Assembly: GCF_014649115.1 (NCBI RefSeq)
Contig: NZ_BMSK01000021.1
Span: 1-64,000, forward strand
DNA: 64,000 nt
From: Streptomyces eurythermus
Lineage (GTDB): Bacteria > Actinomycetota > Actinomycetes > Streptomycetales > Streptomycetaceae
Direction: 5' to 3'
Made by a program: the position numbers and the translations under genes. Under the pieces are notes generated by a model, which searched no databases, was not told where the DNA came from, and worked only from the letters and a program-made list of their open reading frames with translations. Positions 34,538-43,765 of this stretch are shown here, piece by piece (positions within the stretch are counted from its first letter, which is position 1; every line of letters starts with the position of its first letter).

Positions 34538-35481
34538 GCAGTACGACCCTCGCCACGGCCGGCCGCACGGCCCGCCCCCGCGCCGCCGCCGGCGCCGACT
34601 CCGCCCGGCTGCGCTGGTCCCGCCGCCTCCAGCACGGCGGCTGGTTCGTCGCCCCGTTCCTCGTCCTCTACGGGCTGTTCGTCATCCTGCCCGTCGTCCG
34701 CGGCCTCTACCTCAGCTTCACGGACGCCAACATCTCCGGCGACCACACCGGCTTCGTCGGCCTCGCCAACTACCGCGAGGCGCTGCGGGACCCGCTCGTA
34801 TGGGACTCCCTGTGGCACAGCACGCAGTTCACCCTCTACGTCGTCCCGCTGATCGTCCTCGTGGCCCTGCTGATGGCCCTGATCGCCCACCACACCACGC
34901 ACTTCAAGTGGCTGTGGCGGCTGTGCTTCTTCGTGCCCTTCCTGCTGCCCTCGGCCGTCGTGGGCAACCTGTGGTGGTGGCTGTTCCAGCCCACCAACGG
35001 CATGGTCAACCACGTCCTCGGCCTGGACACCCCGTGGCTCACCCAGAAGTCCACGGCCATGCTCGCCGTCGTGGTCGCCACCCTGTGGTGGACGGTCGGC
35101 TTCTCCTTCCTGCTCTACCTGGCCGCCCTGCAGAACATCCCGCAGCACCTGTACGAGGCCGCCGGACTCGACGGCGCGAACGCCCTCCAGCGGATGCTGT
35201 ACATCACCGTGCCCAACCTGCGCTCCATCACCGGCCTGGTCCTCGCCCTCCAGGTCCTCGCCTCCCTCCAGGTCTTCGACCAGGCCGTGGTCATGTACCA
35301 GTTCGGCCCCGGACCGGAGGAATCGACGCGCACCTTCGTCCAGTACACCCTCGAACAGGGCTTCACCTCCTACCGCGTGGGCTACGCCTCCGCGATCTCC
35401 TTCGTCCTGTTCGTCATCATCGCGGCCGTGGCGCTCGCCCGGATGTGGCTGGTGAAGAGCCGCGAGGAGGCCACCCGATGA
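34534..35481 (+). CDS. ABC sugar permease 1 (MalF type)
   Basis: The protein has 315 residues; its ATG overlaps the binding-protein stop (ATGA). An Ala/Arg-rich N-terminus is followed by six hydrophobic helices. The cytoplasmic coupling (EAA) loop reads YEAAGLDGANALQRMLYITV, followed by PNL. It forms a heterodimeric channel with the next gene, whose ATG overlaps its stop. Confidence 0.9.
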   Translation: MSSTTLATAGRTARPRAAAGADSARLRWSRRLQHGGWFVAPFLVLYGLFVILPVVRGLYLSFTDANISGDHTGFVGLANYREALRDPLVWDSLWHSTQFTLYVVPLIVLVALLMALIAHHTTHFKWLWRLCFFVPFLLPSAVVGNLWWWLFQPTNGMVNHVLGLDTPWLTQKSTAMLAVVVATLWWTVGFSFLLYLAALQNIPQHLYEAAGLDGANALQRMLYITVPNLRSITGLVLALQVLASLQVFDQAVVMYQFGPGPEESTRTFVQYTLEQGFTSYRVGYASAISFVLFVIIAAVALARMWLVKSREEATR

Positions 35482-36317
35482 CCACCCGCTCCGCCCGCCG
35501 CTGGCCGCCCGCCCAGATCGCGCTCACGGCCGTCGCCGCGACCCTCTCCCTGGTCTGGCTCGCCCCGCTGGCCTGGGCCCTGTCCACCTCCCTGAAGACC
35601 CCGACGGAGTCCGTCACCTCGCCGCACTGGATACCCGAGCACGTCACCCTGGACTCCTGGAAGGAGGTCCTGCGGGCGGGCGACATCCCCAACTGGTTCG
35701 TGAACTCCGTCGTCGTCTCCGTGTCCGTCACGGTGATCGTGCTGCTGGTCGCCGCCCTCGCCGGATACGGTTTCGCCCGCACCGAGTTCCGCGGCAAGGG
35801 CGCCCTGATGGGCCTGACCATGGCCGGCCTGATGTTCTCCCCGGCGATCCTCGGCGTCCCGCTGTTCACCACGGTCCAGTCGCTCGGCATGGTCGACACC
35901 TACTGGGGCATGATCCTGCCCCAGTGCGCCCCGGCCGCCATGGTCTACATCCTCTACAAGTTCTTCCAGGGCCTGCCCCGGGAACTGGAGGAGGCCGCGT
36001 TCATCGACGGCGCCGGCCGCTGGCGGATCTTCTTCACCATCGTGCTGCCCCTGTCCAAGCCCTCGCTGTCCGCGGTCGGGATCTTCACCTTCATCGCGTC
36101 CTGGAACAACTTCCTGTGGCCGTACATGGTGACCAACAACCCCGACCTGATGACCATGCCCAACGGCATCGCCACCGTGCAGAACGCCTTCGGCATCGTC
36201 TGGCCCCAGCTGATGGCCGGCGGCCTGATCGCCGGACTTCCGCTGATCATCGTCTTCGTCTTCTTCCAGAGCCAGATCGTGCGGGGCGTGGCCCACACCG
36301 GCCTGGCCGGCCAGTGA
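35478..36317 (+). CDS. ABC sugar permease 2 (MalG type)
   Basis: The protein has 279 residues with six helices. The EAA loop reads EEAAFIDGAGRWRIFFTIVL, followed by PLSKP, the MalG pattern. It is translationally coupled to permease 1 through an ATGA overlap. A stem-loop lies in the 114-base gap before abfA. Confidence 0.9.
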   Translation: MTTRSARRWPPAQIALTAVAATLSLVWLAPLAWALSTSLKTPTESVTSPHWIPEHVTLDSWKEVLRAGDIPNWFVNSVVVSVSVTVIVLLVAALAGYGFARTEFRGKGALMGLTMAGLMFSPAILGVPLFTTVQSLGMVDTYWGMILPQCAPAAMVYILYKFFQGLPRELEEAAFIDGAGRWRIFFTIVLPLSKPSLSAVGIFTFIASWNNFLWPYMVTNNPDLMTMPNGIATVQNAFGIVWPQLMAGGLIAGLPLIIVFVFFQSQIVRGVAHTGLAGQ

Positions 36318-36326
36318 CGCGAGGGG

Positions 36327-36361
36327 CCCCGCGCCGAGACTCCGGCCCAACGGGCGCGGGG
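36327..36361 (+). terminator. Intercistronic hairpin before abfA
   Basis: CCCCGCGCC (36327-36335) pairs perfectly with GGCGCGGGG (36353-36361) across 17 bases. There is no U tract. It may be a partial terminator or an mRNA stabiliser within the arabinose operon. Confidence 0.5.
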
Positions 36362-36431
36362 AACGGCGCGATCGGCCCGCCACGCACCCGCACCCGCCCA
36401 CGAATCCCGACCACCCACCCCGGAAGGCACC

Positions 36432-37946
36432 ATGCACACCGCCCGCTTCACCCTCGACCCCGCCTTCACCGTCGGCGAGGTCAACCCCCGTCTCTTCGGC
36501 TCCTTCGTGGAACACCTCGGCCGCTGCGTGTACACCGGCATCTACGAGCCGGACCACCCCGCGGCCGACGCCGAGGGCCTCCGTACCGACGTGCTGGAAC
36601 TCGTCCGCGAACTCGGCGTCACCGCCATCCGCTACCCCGGCGGCAACTTCGTCTCCGGCTACAAGTGGGAGGACTCCGTCGGCCCGGTGGAGGACCGTCC
36701 CCGCCGGCTCGACCTGGCCTGGCACTCCACCGAGACCAACCGCTTCGGCCTGTCCGAGTACATCGCGTTCCTGAAGAAGGTCGGCCCCCAGGCGGAGCCC
36801 ATGATGGCGGTGAACCTCGGCACCCGGGGTGTCGCCGAGGCCCTGGAGCTCCAGGAGTACGCCAACCACCCCTCCGGCACCGCCCTGTCCGACCTGCGCG
36901 CCGCCCACGGCGACAAGGACCCCTTCGGCATCCGGCTGTGGTGCCTCGGCAACGAGATGGACGGCCCCTGGCAGACCGGCCACAAGACGGCCGAGGAGTA
37001 CGGCAGGCTCGCCGCCGAGACCGCCCGCGCCATGCGCCAGCAGGACCCCCGCGTGGAACTGGTCGCCTGCGGCTCCTCCACCCAGGCCATGCCCACCTTC
37101 GCCGAGTGGGAGGCCACCGTCCTGAAGGAGACGTACGACCTCGTCGACTACATCTCGGTGCACGCCTACTACGAGCCCGTCGACGGCGACGTGGACTCCT
37201 TCCTCGCCTCGGCCGTCGACATGGAGTCCTTCATCGAGAACGTGGTCGCCACGGCCGACCACGTGGGCGCGCTGCTGAAGTCGAAGAAGAGGATCAACCT
37301 CTCCTTCGACGAGTGGAACGTCTGGTACCTCACCAAGTGGGTGGAGTTCTCCGAGACGCGCGACCTGTCCGACTGGCCCGAGGCGCCCCGCCTGCTGGAG
37401 GACAACTACAGCGTCACCGACGCCGTCGTCTTCGGCTCGCTGCTGATCGCCCTGCTCCGGCACGCCGACCGGGTCACCGTCGCCTGCCTCGCCCAGCTCG
37501 TCAACGTCATCGCCCCGATCATGACCGAGCCGGGCGGCCCGGCCTGGCGGCAGACCACGTTCTTCCCGTTCGCGCAGGCATCCAGGTACGGCCGCGGCCA
37601 GGTGCTGGACGTCCGCGTGCAGTCGCCGACGTACGAGACGAAGAAGTACGGCGAGACGGACCTGCTGCACGCCACCGCCGTACGCGCGGACGACGGGACG
37701 ATCACCGTGTTCGCGGTCAACCGCAGCCGCACCGAGCCGCTGCCCCTCGAAGTCGCCCTGAACGGGCTGGAGCTGACCACGGTCATCGAGCACACCGCCC
37801 TCGCGGACGCCGACCCCGACGCCCGCAACACCCTGACCGACCCCGAACGCGTCACCCCGCACGCGGTCGAGGGCACCGCCCTGGCGGACGGCACCCTCAC
37901 CGCCGTACTGGAGCCGCTGTCCTGGAACGTGATCAGGCTGGCGTGA
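36432..37946 (+). CDS. abfA: Intracellular GH51 alpha-L-arabinofuranosidase
   Basis: The protein has 504 residues without signal peptide; GGAAGG lies upstream of the ATG. It is a TIM barrel plus beta-sandwich. The acid/base Glu lies in LWCLGNEMDGPWQTG and the nucleophile Glu in SFDEWNVWY; TAIRYPGGNFVSGYKWED is another GH51 hallmark. It would release L-arabinose from imported arabino-oligosaccharides. Its stop abuts the stop of the convergent beta-galactosidase with no gap. Confidence 0.93.
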   Translation: MHTARFTLDPAFTVGEVNPRLFGSFVEHLGRCVYTGIYEPDHPAADAEGLRTDVLELVRELGVTAIRYPGGNFVSGYKWEDSVGPVEDRPRRLDLAWHSTETNRFGLSEYIAFLKKVGPQAEPMMAVNLGTRGVAEALELQEYANHPSGTALSDLRAAHGDKDPFGIRLWCLGNEMDGPWQTGHKTAEEYGRLAAETARAMRQQDPRVELVACGSSTQAMPTFAEWEATVLKETYDLVDYISVHAYYEPVDGDVDSFLASAVDMESFIENVVATADHVGALLKSKKRINLSFDEWNVWYLTKWVEFSETRDLSDWPEAPRLLEDNYSVTDAVVFGSLLIALLRHADRVTVACLAQLVNVIAPIMTEPGGPAWRQTTFFPFAQASRYGRGQVLDVRVQSPTYETKKYGETDLLHATAVRADDGTITVFAVNRSRTEPLPLEVALNGLELTTVIEHTALADADPDARNTLTDPERVTPHAVEGTALADGTLTAVLEPLSWNVIRLA

Positions 37947-40898
37947 TCACACCGGTGTGACGGGGATGCCGCCGCTCGCGGCGCCGAGCAGCGTCAGCCG
38001 TACCGACCCGGGGCCCGACAGCGTGGTGAACTCCGACAGGACCGCCAGCGCCAGCGTGTTGGTGCCCCGGGTGCGCAGGACGCCGTTCGGCAGCACGAAC
38101 GTGTGCTGCGGACCGACGTTGTTGATGTACTGGCCCAGGTTCCAGCCGTTGAGGAAGAGCTGGGCGCGGTAGGCCCGGTACGGGTCGTCGTCCAGGGTCA
38201 GGCCGATCGACGCGTCCACGTCGGCCGGCACCGACAGCCGGAACGTGGTCCGGTACCAGGTGACGCCCTGGTACCGCTCCGCGCGCGGGAACTCCGCCTT
38301 CTCCCAGTCCCGGTCCCGGAAACCGGGCAGATGCCAGCCGTGCCGCTCGCCGTACAGGCCGCCGTTGTTCAGCGGTCCGCGCACCGGGTCGGCGGGACCC
38401 TCGCCCTGGATGCGCCAGCGCACCTTCGGCGCGCCGCCCTCGAAGGTGACCGCGGTCAGCCCGCGGGCCACCTTGTGCGTGTCGAGCGCCTTGCCGTCCT
38501 GGTCGTGCTGCATGCGCCGGACCAGCACCGACAGCACATGCCGGCCGGGGGAGCGCAGCCGCTCGCGCACCGGGAAGACGGCCGTGTCCGCCCAACTCCC
38601 CTGCCGGACCGTTTTCTTGTCCGGCACGGGCATCCGGTGCGTGCCCAGCGGCTCGCCGTCCAGCCACGCCATCAGCAGGCCCTGGGTGCCGGTGCTGTAG
38701 GCGAGCGAGACCTCCTCGATGGCGGTGCTGTCGGTGAAGGTGCCCCGGTACCAGACGTCGCCGTAGTGGAAGCCGTAGTCGTCGGCGAACAGCACCGGCT
38801 GCCCCTCGGGGACGGCCGTGGTGGAGAACGACGAGGTCTTGTCGGCCTTCTTCCACGACGAGTCGTCGAAGCCGGGGCCCGCCTCCGGGTTCTCCCGCCG
38901 CATCCGCCAGCCGCCCAGCCGCGGCAGCCGCACCTCGGGCACCCCGGGCAGCGACCCCCTGGTCATCAGGGAGCCCGAGAGGGTGACCCGGGTGGTCACC
39001 CGGCGCCCGTTCCAGACCAGGGTGTCGATCCCGCGCGGTCCCCACACCTCCAGGCCCGCCGGCTCCCTCAGATCGCCGGTGAGGCGCACCTCGGAGCCGT
39101 GCACCTCGGCGTGGCGCAGCAGCGCCGGGCCGTACACCAGGAGGGTCCCGGACGGGGTGTCGTACGGGAACAGGCGGACGGCGGTGGCGTCGTCGGCGAA
39201 GAGCAGCAGCAGCGGGGTGTCGCTGTCGCCCTTCTGCACCAGCATCCGGGTCAGCCCCTCCTCGCCGAGGGGCGCGTTGACGTGCAGTTCCCCCCGGTCG
39301 TAGGCCCAGCCGCCCTCCGGGTCCAGCCGCTGCACCGACGGTTCGGCCCGGGACTCCAGCACCAGTTCGGCCATCTGGCCGCGGGGCCCGGTGAACACGG
39401 CGATGTCCTGCCGGCCCGTGCTCAGACACAGCATGGGCGAGGCGGTGGAGTACTTCAGCGTGCGCCGGCCCAGCCGCAGCCCGGTGGTCAGCAGCCTGGC
39501 GTCCTTGCCGGGCACGGTGATCCGCAGCTTGCCGGCGTCCGTCGGCAGGTCGGTGGTGACCTCCTCCGTGCCGTCGTTGCGGGCGATGTACACCTGCGCG
39601 CCGGTGTCCTGGTTGGCGAGGTGGTAGACCTTCAGCCCCTCGGCGGCCACGTCCGGCGCCCGGTCCAGCTTGGCGAAGTCGGGCACGCGCTGGAGCAGAT
39701 GCCCGAGCTGGTGCATCGGGGCGATCTTGTCGGTGACGTTGCGGGCCTCGTCGATGGCGGCGCCGTAGTCGTACGACGTGTAGACGACCGGTGCGGGCAG
39801 CCAGCCCCACGAGGTCCCGCCGAACGTCATGTACACGTTGTGCAGGGTGAGGCCGTTGGCCAGGTTGGTCAGGTAGAAGCGGCGCTCGTAGGCCGCGTCC
39901 CGGGTGCGCCGCGACTCGGCGTACCCCTTGCCGTCGAACTCGGCCCCGCCCCACGGGTCGAACCAGCCGCCGCCGAACTCGGGCACGAACCCGGGTGTGC
40001 TCGGCGAGGCGGTGGCCCCGCCCTTGTCCCCGCCGGGCCCGAAGTGACCCCAGTCCGGCGGGGTCCTGAACGGCGAGGGATAGCCGTCGAAGCCGTACAG
40101 CCAGCCGCCCTTCTCCCCGCCGGTGTCGAAGGAGCCGGGCACCCAGTAGCCGTTCCTGCCCTTGTCGTTGTGGAACAGCGGGACGTCGATCCCGTCGGCC
40201 CGGACCTTCTTGTACAGGTGCGACATGTACGCCCGGCCGGTCGCGTCGGCGGGGTGGGCGTCGTACTCGTTCTCGATCTGGTACAGCAGGACCGTGCCGG
40301 CGCCCCGGGTGAACAGATGCCGGCGGGCGATCCGGTTCACCTGCGTCAGCCACTCGTCCACGTGCGACAGATACGTGGGGTCGTCGGTGCGGGCCGTGCC
40401 CTTGGTCGCGGTCAGCCAGCCCGGGAAGCCGCCGCCGTCGACCTCGGCGTTGATGTACGGGCCCGGCCGCAGGATGACGTACAGCCCCGTCTCCGCCGCC
40501 ATGCGCAGGAACAGGTCCAGGTCCCGGACGCCGGAGAAGTCGTACCGGCCGGGCGCGGGGGAGTGGTAGTTCCAGGCCACGTAGACACTGACGGCGTTGT
40601 AGCCGTGCGCCCGCATCTTCTGCAGCACGTCCCGCCACAGCGAGGGGCTCGGCAGCCGGAAGGGGTGCAGCTCGCCGGACCACACCACCAGCCGCCGCCC
40701 GTCCACGAGCAGCGAGTAGCGGTCGTAGCCGATGGTGTGCCGCGCGCCGTCGGCCCGCGGCGCGGCCGGCGCCGGACCGGTCGGCGCGCTGCCGCCCGCG
40801 TACGCGGAGGGCGCCCCGGGGCCGCCGCTGCCGCCCAGGGCCAGCCCGAGCGCGGCGGAGCCGGCCAGGGCACTGAAGGAACGTCTGCTGAGCGCCAA
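37947..40898 (-). CDS. Tat-exported GH35 beta-galactosidase
   Basis: The protein has 983 residues from a TTG start, seven bases after GGGAGGA. The N-terminus MALSRRSFSALAGSAALGLA carries a twin-arginine motif (SRRSFS). The GH35 barrel begins IGYDRYSLLVDGRRLVVWSG; the acid/base Glu lies in LLYQIENEYDAH and the nucleophile Glu in FVPEFGGGWFDPWGG. Several beta domains follow, including galactose-binding jelly rolls near the end. Secreted, and likely trims galactan or arabinogalactan side chains, in keeping with the arabinan genes on the opposite strand. Confidence 0.9.
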   Translation of the reverse strand: MALSRRSFSALAGSAALGLALGGSGGPGAPSAYAGGSAPTGPAPAAPRADGARHTIGYDRYSLLVDGRRLVVWSGELHPFRLPSPSLWRDVLQKMRAHGYNAVSVYVAWNYHSPAPGRYDFSGVRDLDLFLRMAAETGLYVILRPGPYINAEVDGGGFPGWLTATKGTARTDDPTYLSHVDEWLTQVNRIARRHLFTRGAGTVLLYQIENEYDAHPADATGRAYMSHLYKKVRADGIDVPLFHNDKGRNGYWVPGSFDTGGEKGGWLYGFDGYPSPFRTPPDWGHFGPGGDKGGATASPSTPGFVPEFGGGWFDPWGGAEFDGKGYAESRRTRDAAYERRFYLTNLANGLTLHNVYMTFGGTSWGWLPAPVVYTSYDYGAAIDEARNVTDKIAPMHQLGHLLQRVPDFAKLDRAPDVAAEGLKVYHLANQDTGAQVYIARNDGTEEVTTDLPTDAGKLRITVPGKDARLLTTGLRLGRRTLKYSTASPMLCLSTGRQDIAVFTGPRGQMAELVLESRAEPSVQRLDPEGGWAYDRGELHVNAPLGEEGLTRMLVQKGDSDTPLLLLFADDATAVRLFPYDTPSGTLLVYGPALLRHAEVHGSEVRLTGDLREPAGLEVWGPRGIDTLVWNGRRVTTRVTLSGSLMTRGSLPGVPEVRLPRLGGWRMRRENPEAGPGFDDSSWKKADKTSSFSTTAVPEGQPVLFADDYGFHYGDVWYRGTFTDSTAIEEVSLAYSTGTQGLLMAWLDGEPLGTHRMPVPDKKTVRQGSWADTAVFPVRERLRSPGRHVLSVLVRRMQHDQDGKALDTHKVARGLTAVTFEGGAPKVRWRIQGEGPADPVRGPLNNGGLYGERHGWHLPGFRDRDWEKAEFPRAERYQGVTWYRTTFRLSVPADVDASIGLTLDDDPYRAYRAQLFLNGWNLGQYINNVGPQHTFVLPNGVLRTRGTNTLALAVLSEFTTLSGPGSVRLTLLGAASGGIPVTPV

Positions 40899-40973
40899 GG
40901 TGGGTCCTCCCGGGCGGTCCTAGGGGGCGCGGGTCCGGCCATTCTCCATGGCGGGACGCCCCACAATGGATCC

Positions 40974-41432
40974 ATGAGGATCTCGGCACGGGCGGATTAC
41001 GCGGTACGGGCGGTACTGGAGCTGGCCGTACGGCAGGGTAACGGCCCGGTGAAAGCAGAGGAAATCGCCGCCGTGCAGGACATCCCGCACAAGTTCCTGG
41101 AGGGTATCCTCGGCGACCTCAGGCGGTCCGGGATCGTGGACAGTCGGCGTGGCGGGGGCGGCGGTTACCGGCTGGCGCGGGCGGCACCGGCGATCACCGT
41201 GGCCGACGTCATCCGGGCGGTGGACGGCCCGATCGTGTCGGTACGCGGCGAACGCCCGACGGGCCTCGCCTACTCGGGCACGGCCCGGCCGCTGCTGCCG
41301 CTGTGGATCGCCCTGCGCGCCAACGTCCGCCGCATCCTGGAGGGCGTCACCGTGGCCGACCTCGCGGCGGACGCCCTGCCCGAGCCCGTCCGGGCACTGG
41401 CGGCGGAACCGGCGGCGTGGGAGAACCCGTGA
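40974..41432 (+). CDS. Rrf2-family transcriptional regulator
   Basis: The protein has 152 residues beginning MRISARADYAVRAVLELAVR, the usual Rrf2 opening. The winged helix includes IPHKFLEGILGDLRRSGIV and the wing SRRGGGGGYRLAR. It contains no cysteine at all, so it cannot carry the Fe-S cluster of IscR, NsrR or RsrR and must sense something else. It is divergent from the beta-galactosidase with 75 bases between starts. Its target is not evident. Confidence 0.88.
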   Translation: MRISARADYAVRAVLELAVRQGNGPVKAEEIAAVQDIPHKFLEGILGDLRRSGIVDSRRGGGGGYRLARAAPAITVADVIRAVDGPIVSVRGERPTGLAYSGTARPLLPLWIALRANVRRILEGVTVADLAADALPEPVRALAAEPAAWENP

Positions 41433-41513
41433 GGGGCGGCTCCGCCGGGCGGGACTCGGCCGACCGGGGGACCGGCGCGTTTCCCCGCGCCCGTGCCGTT
41501 CGTTAGGGCGGAC

Positions 41514-41729
41514 ATGATCAAGAAGCTCACCTGTGCCTCCGCCCTGGCCACCGCGCTGCTGGCCACCGCCGCCCCCGCCGCCGGGGCCGCCGACGCCGTC
41601 CGGTCCCCCCTCCCCGCCGCCGGCGCCCCCGGCGTCGCCCTCCTGTCGGGCCTCCTCGGCTCCCTGGAGACGGGCAACCCGGTCACCTCCCTGAACACCC
41701 TGCTCCCGATGGGCATCCAGGGCCGCTGA
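41514..41729 (+). CDS. Small secreted protein
   Basis: The protein has 71 residues from the ATG at 41514, with AGGGCG upstream. A signal peptide (MIKKLTCASALATALLATAA) leaves a mature peptide of about 40 residues ending in LSGLLGSLETGNPV and TSLNTLLPMGIQGR. Only the signal region has a cysteine. The mature part is mildly hydrophobic, as in small surface-active Streptomyces proteins, but it does not match chaplins or SapB. A strong hairpin follows. Function unknown. Confidence 0.65.
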   Translation: MIKKLTCASALATALLATAAPAAGAADAVRSPLPAAGAPGVALLSGLLGSLETGNPVTSLNTLLPMGIQGR

Positions 41730-41741
41730 ACGAGTACCCCC

Positions 41742-41784
41742 GGCCGGGGCGGGTGGAGGCGAGGTGCCCCCTCCCGCCCCGGCC
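41742..41784. terminator. Bidirectional terminator hairpin
   Basis: GGCCGGGGCGGG (41742-41753) pairs perfectly with CCCGCCCCGGCC (41773-41784) across 19 bases. It lies between two convergent genes and can serve both. Confidence 0.75.
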
Positions 41785-41789
41785 GGCCG

Positions 41790-42536
41790 TCAGCCCGGCA
41801 CTCCGAGCGTGAGCGTGCCGGTGTAGCCGGACGAGGCGGAGCCGCCGAGGGCGGTGAGGCCGAGCAGGCCGGAGACGGCGCCCCGGTCGTCGTAAATGGA
41901 GTCCTGCGCGAGGGTGGTGCGCGGGACCGTGTTGGCGGAGTACGGCGAGACCTTGGCGACGGCCGCCGTGACCGTCTCGGTGAAGAAGAGCTGGCCGGTG
42001 TGGACGGTCGAGCCGCCGGTGAAGTGGCCGTCCGCTGTCACGGTGACACCGGTGTGCACCTTGACGTGGATGTGCGCGCACCGCCCCCGGTACCACCCCG
42101 GGTAGACGGTCGTGAACCTGGCGACCCCGCCGGAGTCCGTGAGGACGCCGCCGCGCAGGAAGGTGCGGTCGTCGGGCTCCTGGTGCCCGTTGGCGCCCAC
42201 GAAGCCGGAGTACTCGCCGAGCGCGTCGGCGTGCCACAGCTCCACGAGGGCGCCGGGGAGCGGGGCGCAGCCGGCGTCCACGACGGTCAGGGCGAGCTTC
42301 AGGGGGATGCCGGGCTTGCCCTCGGTGATGTCGGCGCGGACGAGCGCGCCGTCGAGGTAGTAGGGGCCTTGGGTCATCTCGGTGGTGAGCGTGCAGACCG
42401 CTGCGGCGGTGTTCCGTGTGCCGTCCGCGTCCCTCGGCGGAGCCGCGGCTCCCACGGTCAGGGCCGCGGCGGCACCACCGGCGGCGGCCAGCACGGTACG
42501 GCGCCCGATCTTCCGGGCATCAGAGGTGTCTGTCAT
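41790..42536 (-). CDS. Tat-exported intradiol ring-cleavage dioxygenase
   Basis: The protein has 248 residues from the ATG at 42536; a GTG two codons upstream is possible. The N-terminus has a twin-arginine motif (IGRRTVLAAAG). The catalytic beta sandwich begins EMTQGPYYLDGALVRADI (first Tyr ligand), continues LPGALVELWHADALGEYSG, and ends with the Fe(III) ligands in YPGWYRGRCAHIHVKVH (Tyr, His, His). It belongs to the exported branch of intradiol dioxygenases that cleave catechols. Possible role in lignin-derived or plant phenolic breakdown. Confidence 0.87.
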   Translation of the reverse strand: MTDTSDARKIGRRTVLAAAGGAAAALTVGAAAPPRDADGTRNTAAAVCTLTTEMTQGPYYLDGALVRADITEGKPGIPLKLALTVVDAGCAPLPGALVELWHADALGEYSGFVGANGHQEPDDRTFLRGGVLTDSGGVARFTTVYPGWYRGRCAHIHVKVHTGVTVTADGHFTGGSTVHTGQLFFTETVTAAVAKVSPYSANTVPRTTLAQDSIYDDRGAVSGLLGLTALGGSASSGYTGTLTLGVPG

Positions 42537-42795
42537 GGACACGGCACCGTAGAGACGCTTCCTGTCGGCGAGCTGTCAGTTCGGCAAAGCGGGGAGCCGT
42601 CAAGCGGGTGGTCCGGCCGACCTGGCGGGTGCCGTGATTTCCCGAGCGCACGATCAACGCTCTCTGGGGGGTGAATCCATTATCCCGGTGCGGCGAGGCG
42701 CCTGTCACCGTTCTTCGGAATGATCTTTATATCCGATGTGTGCCTCTAGGCTTGCGGGCGGATACAACACACGGTTCCGACCCGGGAGTTCGAGA

Positions 42796-43302
42796 GTGGC
42801 GCACGATCTTGCCGCACTGGCAGCGGAGCTCACCGATATGGCTGCGGCCGATCACCGGTCGGCGGTCCACGCCAACAGTGACGACCCCGCCGAGCAGCTG
42901 GCCTGGCGGCGCCTGACCGCCCGGCACGGTGACCGGCTGGGCGAGATCATGGACGAGTACGGCTGGCCGACGGCGGAACTGGTCGGCGAGGAGGCCGCAC
43001 GCGCGGCCTGGCTCATCGCCCAGCATGCCGACCGGCAGCTGGACGTCCAGCGCCGCGCCCTGCGGCTGATGCGGCAGGCGGTGTCGGCAGGCTCGGCCGG
43101 CCCGCGCGAACTGGCCTTCCTACGCGACCGTACGCTGGTCAACGAGGGCCGCAAGCAGATCTACGGCACCCAGATCGCAGGCGTGAAGGACGGAGCGCCG
43201 CTCCCGTGGCCCTGCGAAGAGCCCGAGCGCGTGGACGAACTCCGCGCGGAAGTCGGCATCGAGCCCTTCGACGAGTACGTGGCCCGGTTCTCCCCGGCCT
43301 GA
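42796..43302 (+). CDS. DUF6624-like hypothetical protein
   Basis: The protein has 168 residues from a GTG at 42796 with GGGAG seven bases before; an ATG at 42736 is an alternative without SD. The sequence is helical: LAALAAELTDMAAADHRSAV, TARHGDRLGEIMDEYGWPT, LVNEGRKQIYGTQIAGVKDG and PLPWPCEEPERVDELRAEVG. The Y-G-T-Q and P-x-E-E-P-E-x-V-D-x-x-R pattern is that of the DUF6624 family, whose function is unknown. Candidate -10 TAGGCT near 42750. Confidence 0.7.
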   Translation: MAHDLAALAAELTDMAAADHRSAVHANSDDPAEQLAWRRLTARHGDRLGEIMDEYGWPTAELVGEEAARAAWLIAQHADRQLDVQRRALRLMRQAVSAGSAGPRELAFLRDRTLVNEGRKQIYGTQIAGVKDGAPLPWPCEEPERVDELRAEVGIEPFDEYVARFSPA

Positions 43303-43342
43303 CGCCCCTGGACACTGAACCACCGGTCAGGCGCTGAGCTTG

Positions 43343-43609
43343 TCATTCAACGTCGCGGGCCGGCTCCGATGCGGTGCCGGACCCGATCGTCGGCCAGCTT
43401 CCCAGCACGGAAACGAGCCGGTTCCGGAGTGCCGGGTCCTGTGCCTCGGCGGCAAGGCGGTAGGCGATGGGTCCGATCTGCCAACCGGCGTGGTGGTCGA
43501 AGTGCGGATACGGTCCGGCAGCATTGTGTGCGAGCTTGCCGACCAACTCGGCGAGCCGGAAGTGCAGTTGTTCCGCGGGCCGTTCCGCGCTGTTCTGTAG
43601 AGGGTTCAG
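43343..43609 (-). pseudogene. Remnant of a hypothetical gene without a start codon
   Basis: The reverse frame from about 43609 down to the stop at 43343 has coding character (AERPAEQLHFRLAELVGKLA, then GPYPHFDHHAGWQIGPIAYR, LRNRLVSVLGSWPTIG). No ATG or GTG opens it; the only nearby ATG (43620) is in another frame. It is probably a 5'-truncated or frameshifted gene. Between 43610 and 43765 I see nothing else. Confidence 0.4.
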
Positions 43610-43765
43610 GAACCCGCATGCGAAGCCCGGCTCTCCGGCCGACGCACCGAAACCGTCCCGGGTCGAACTGGTCCAAAGACAAGCTGAGCGCGTGCGGGGT
43701 ACGCGGTGCGGTTTTGGGCACTGCCGTCCAAATCACCGGGGGCCGGCAGCGGGGGCTCAGGAGTG

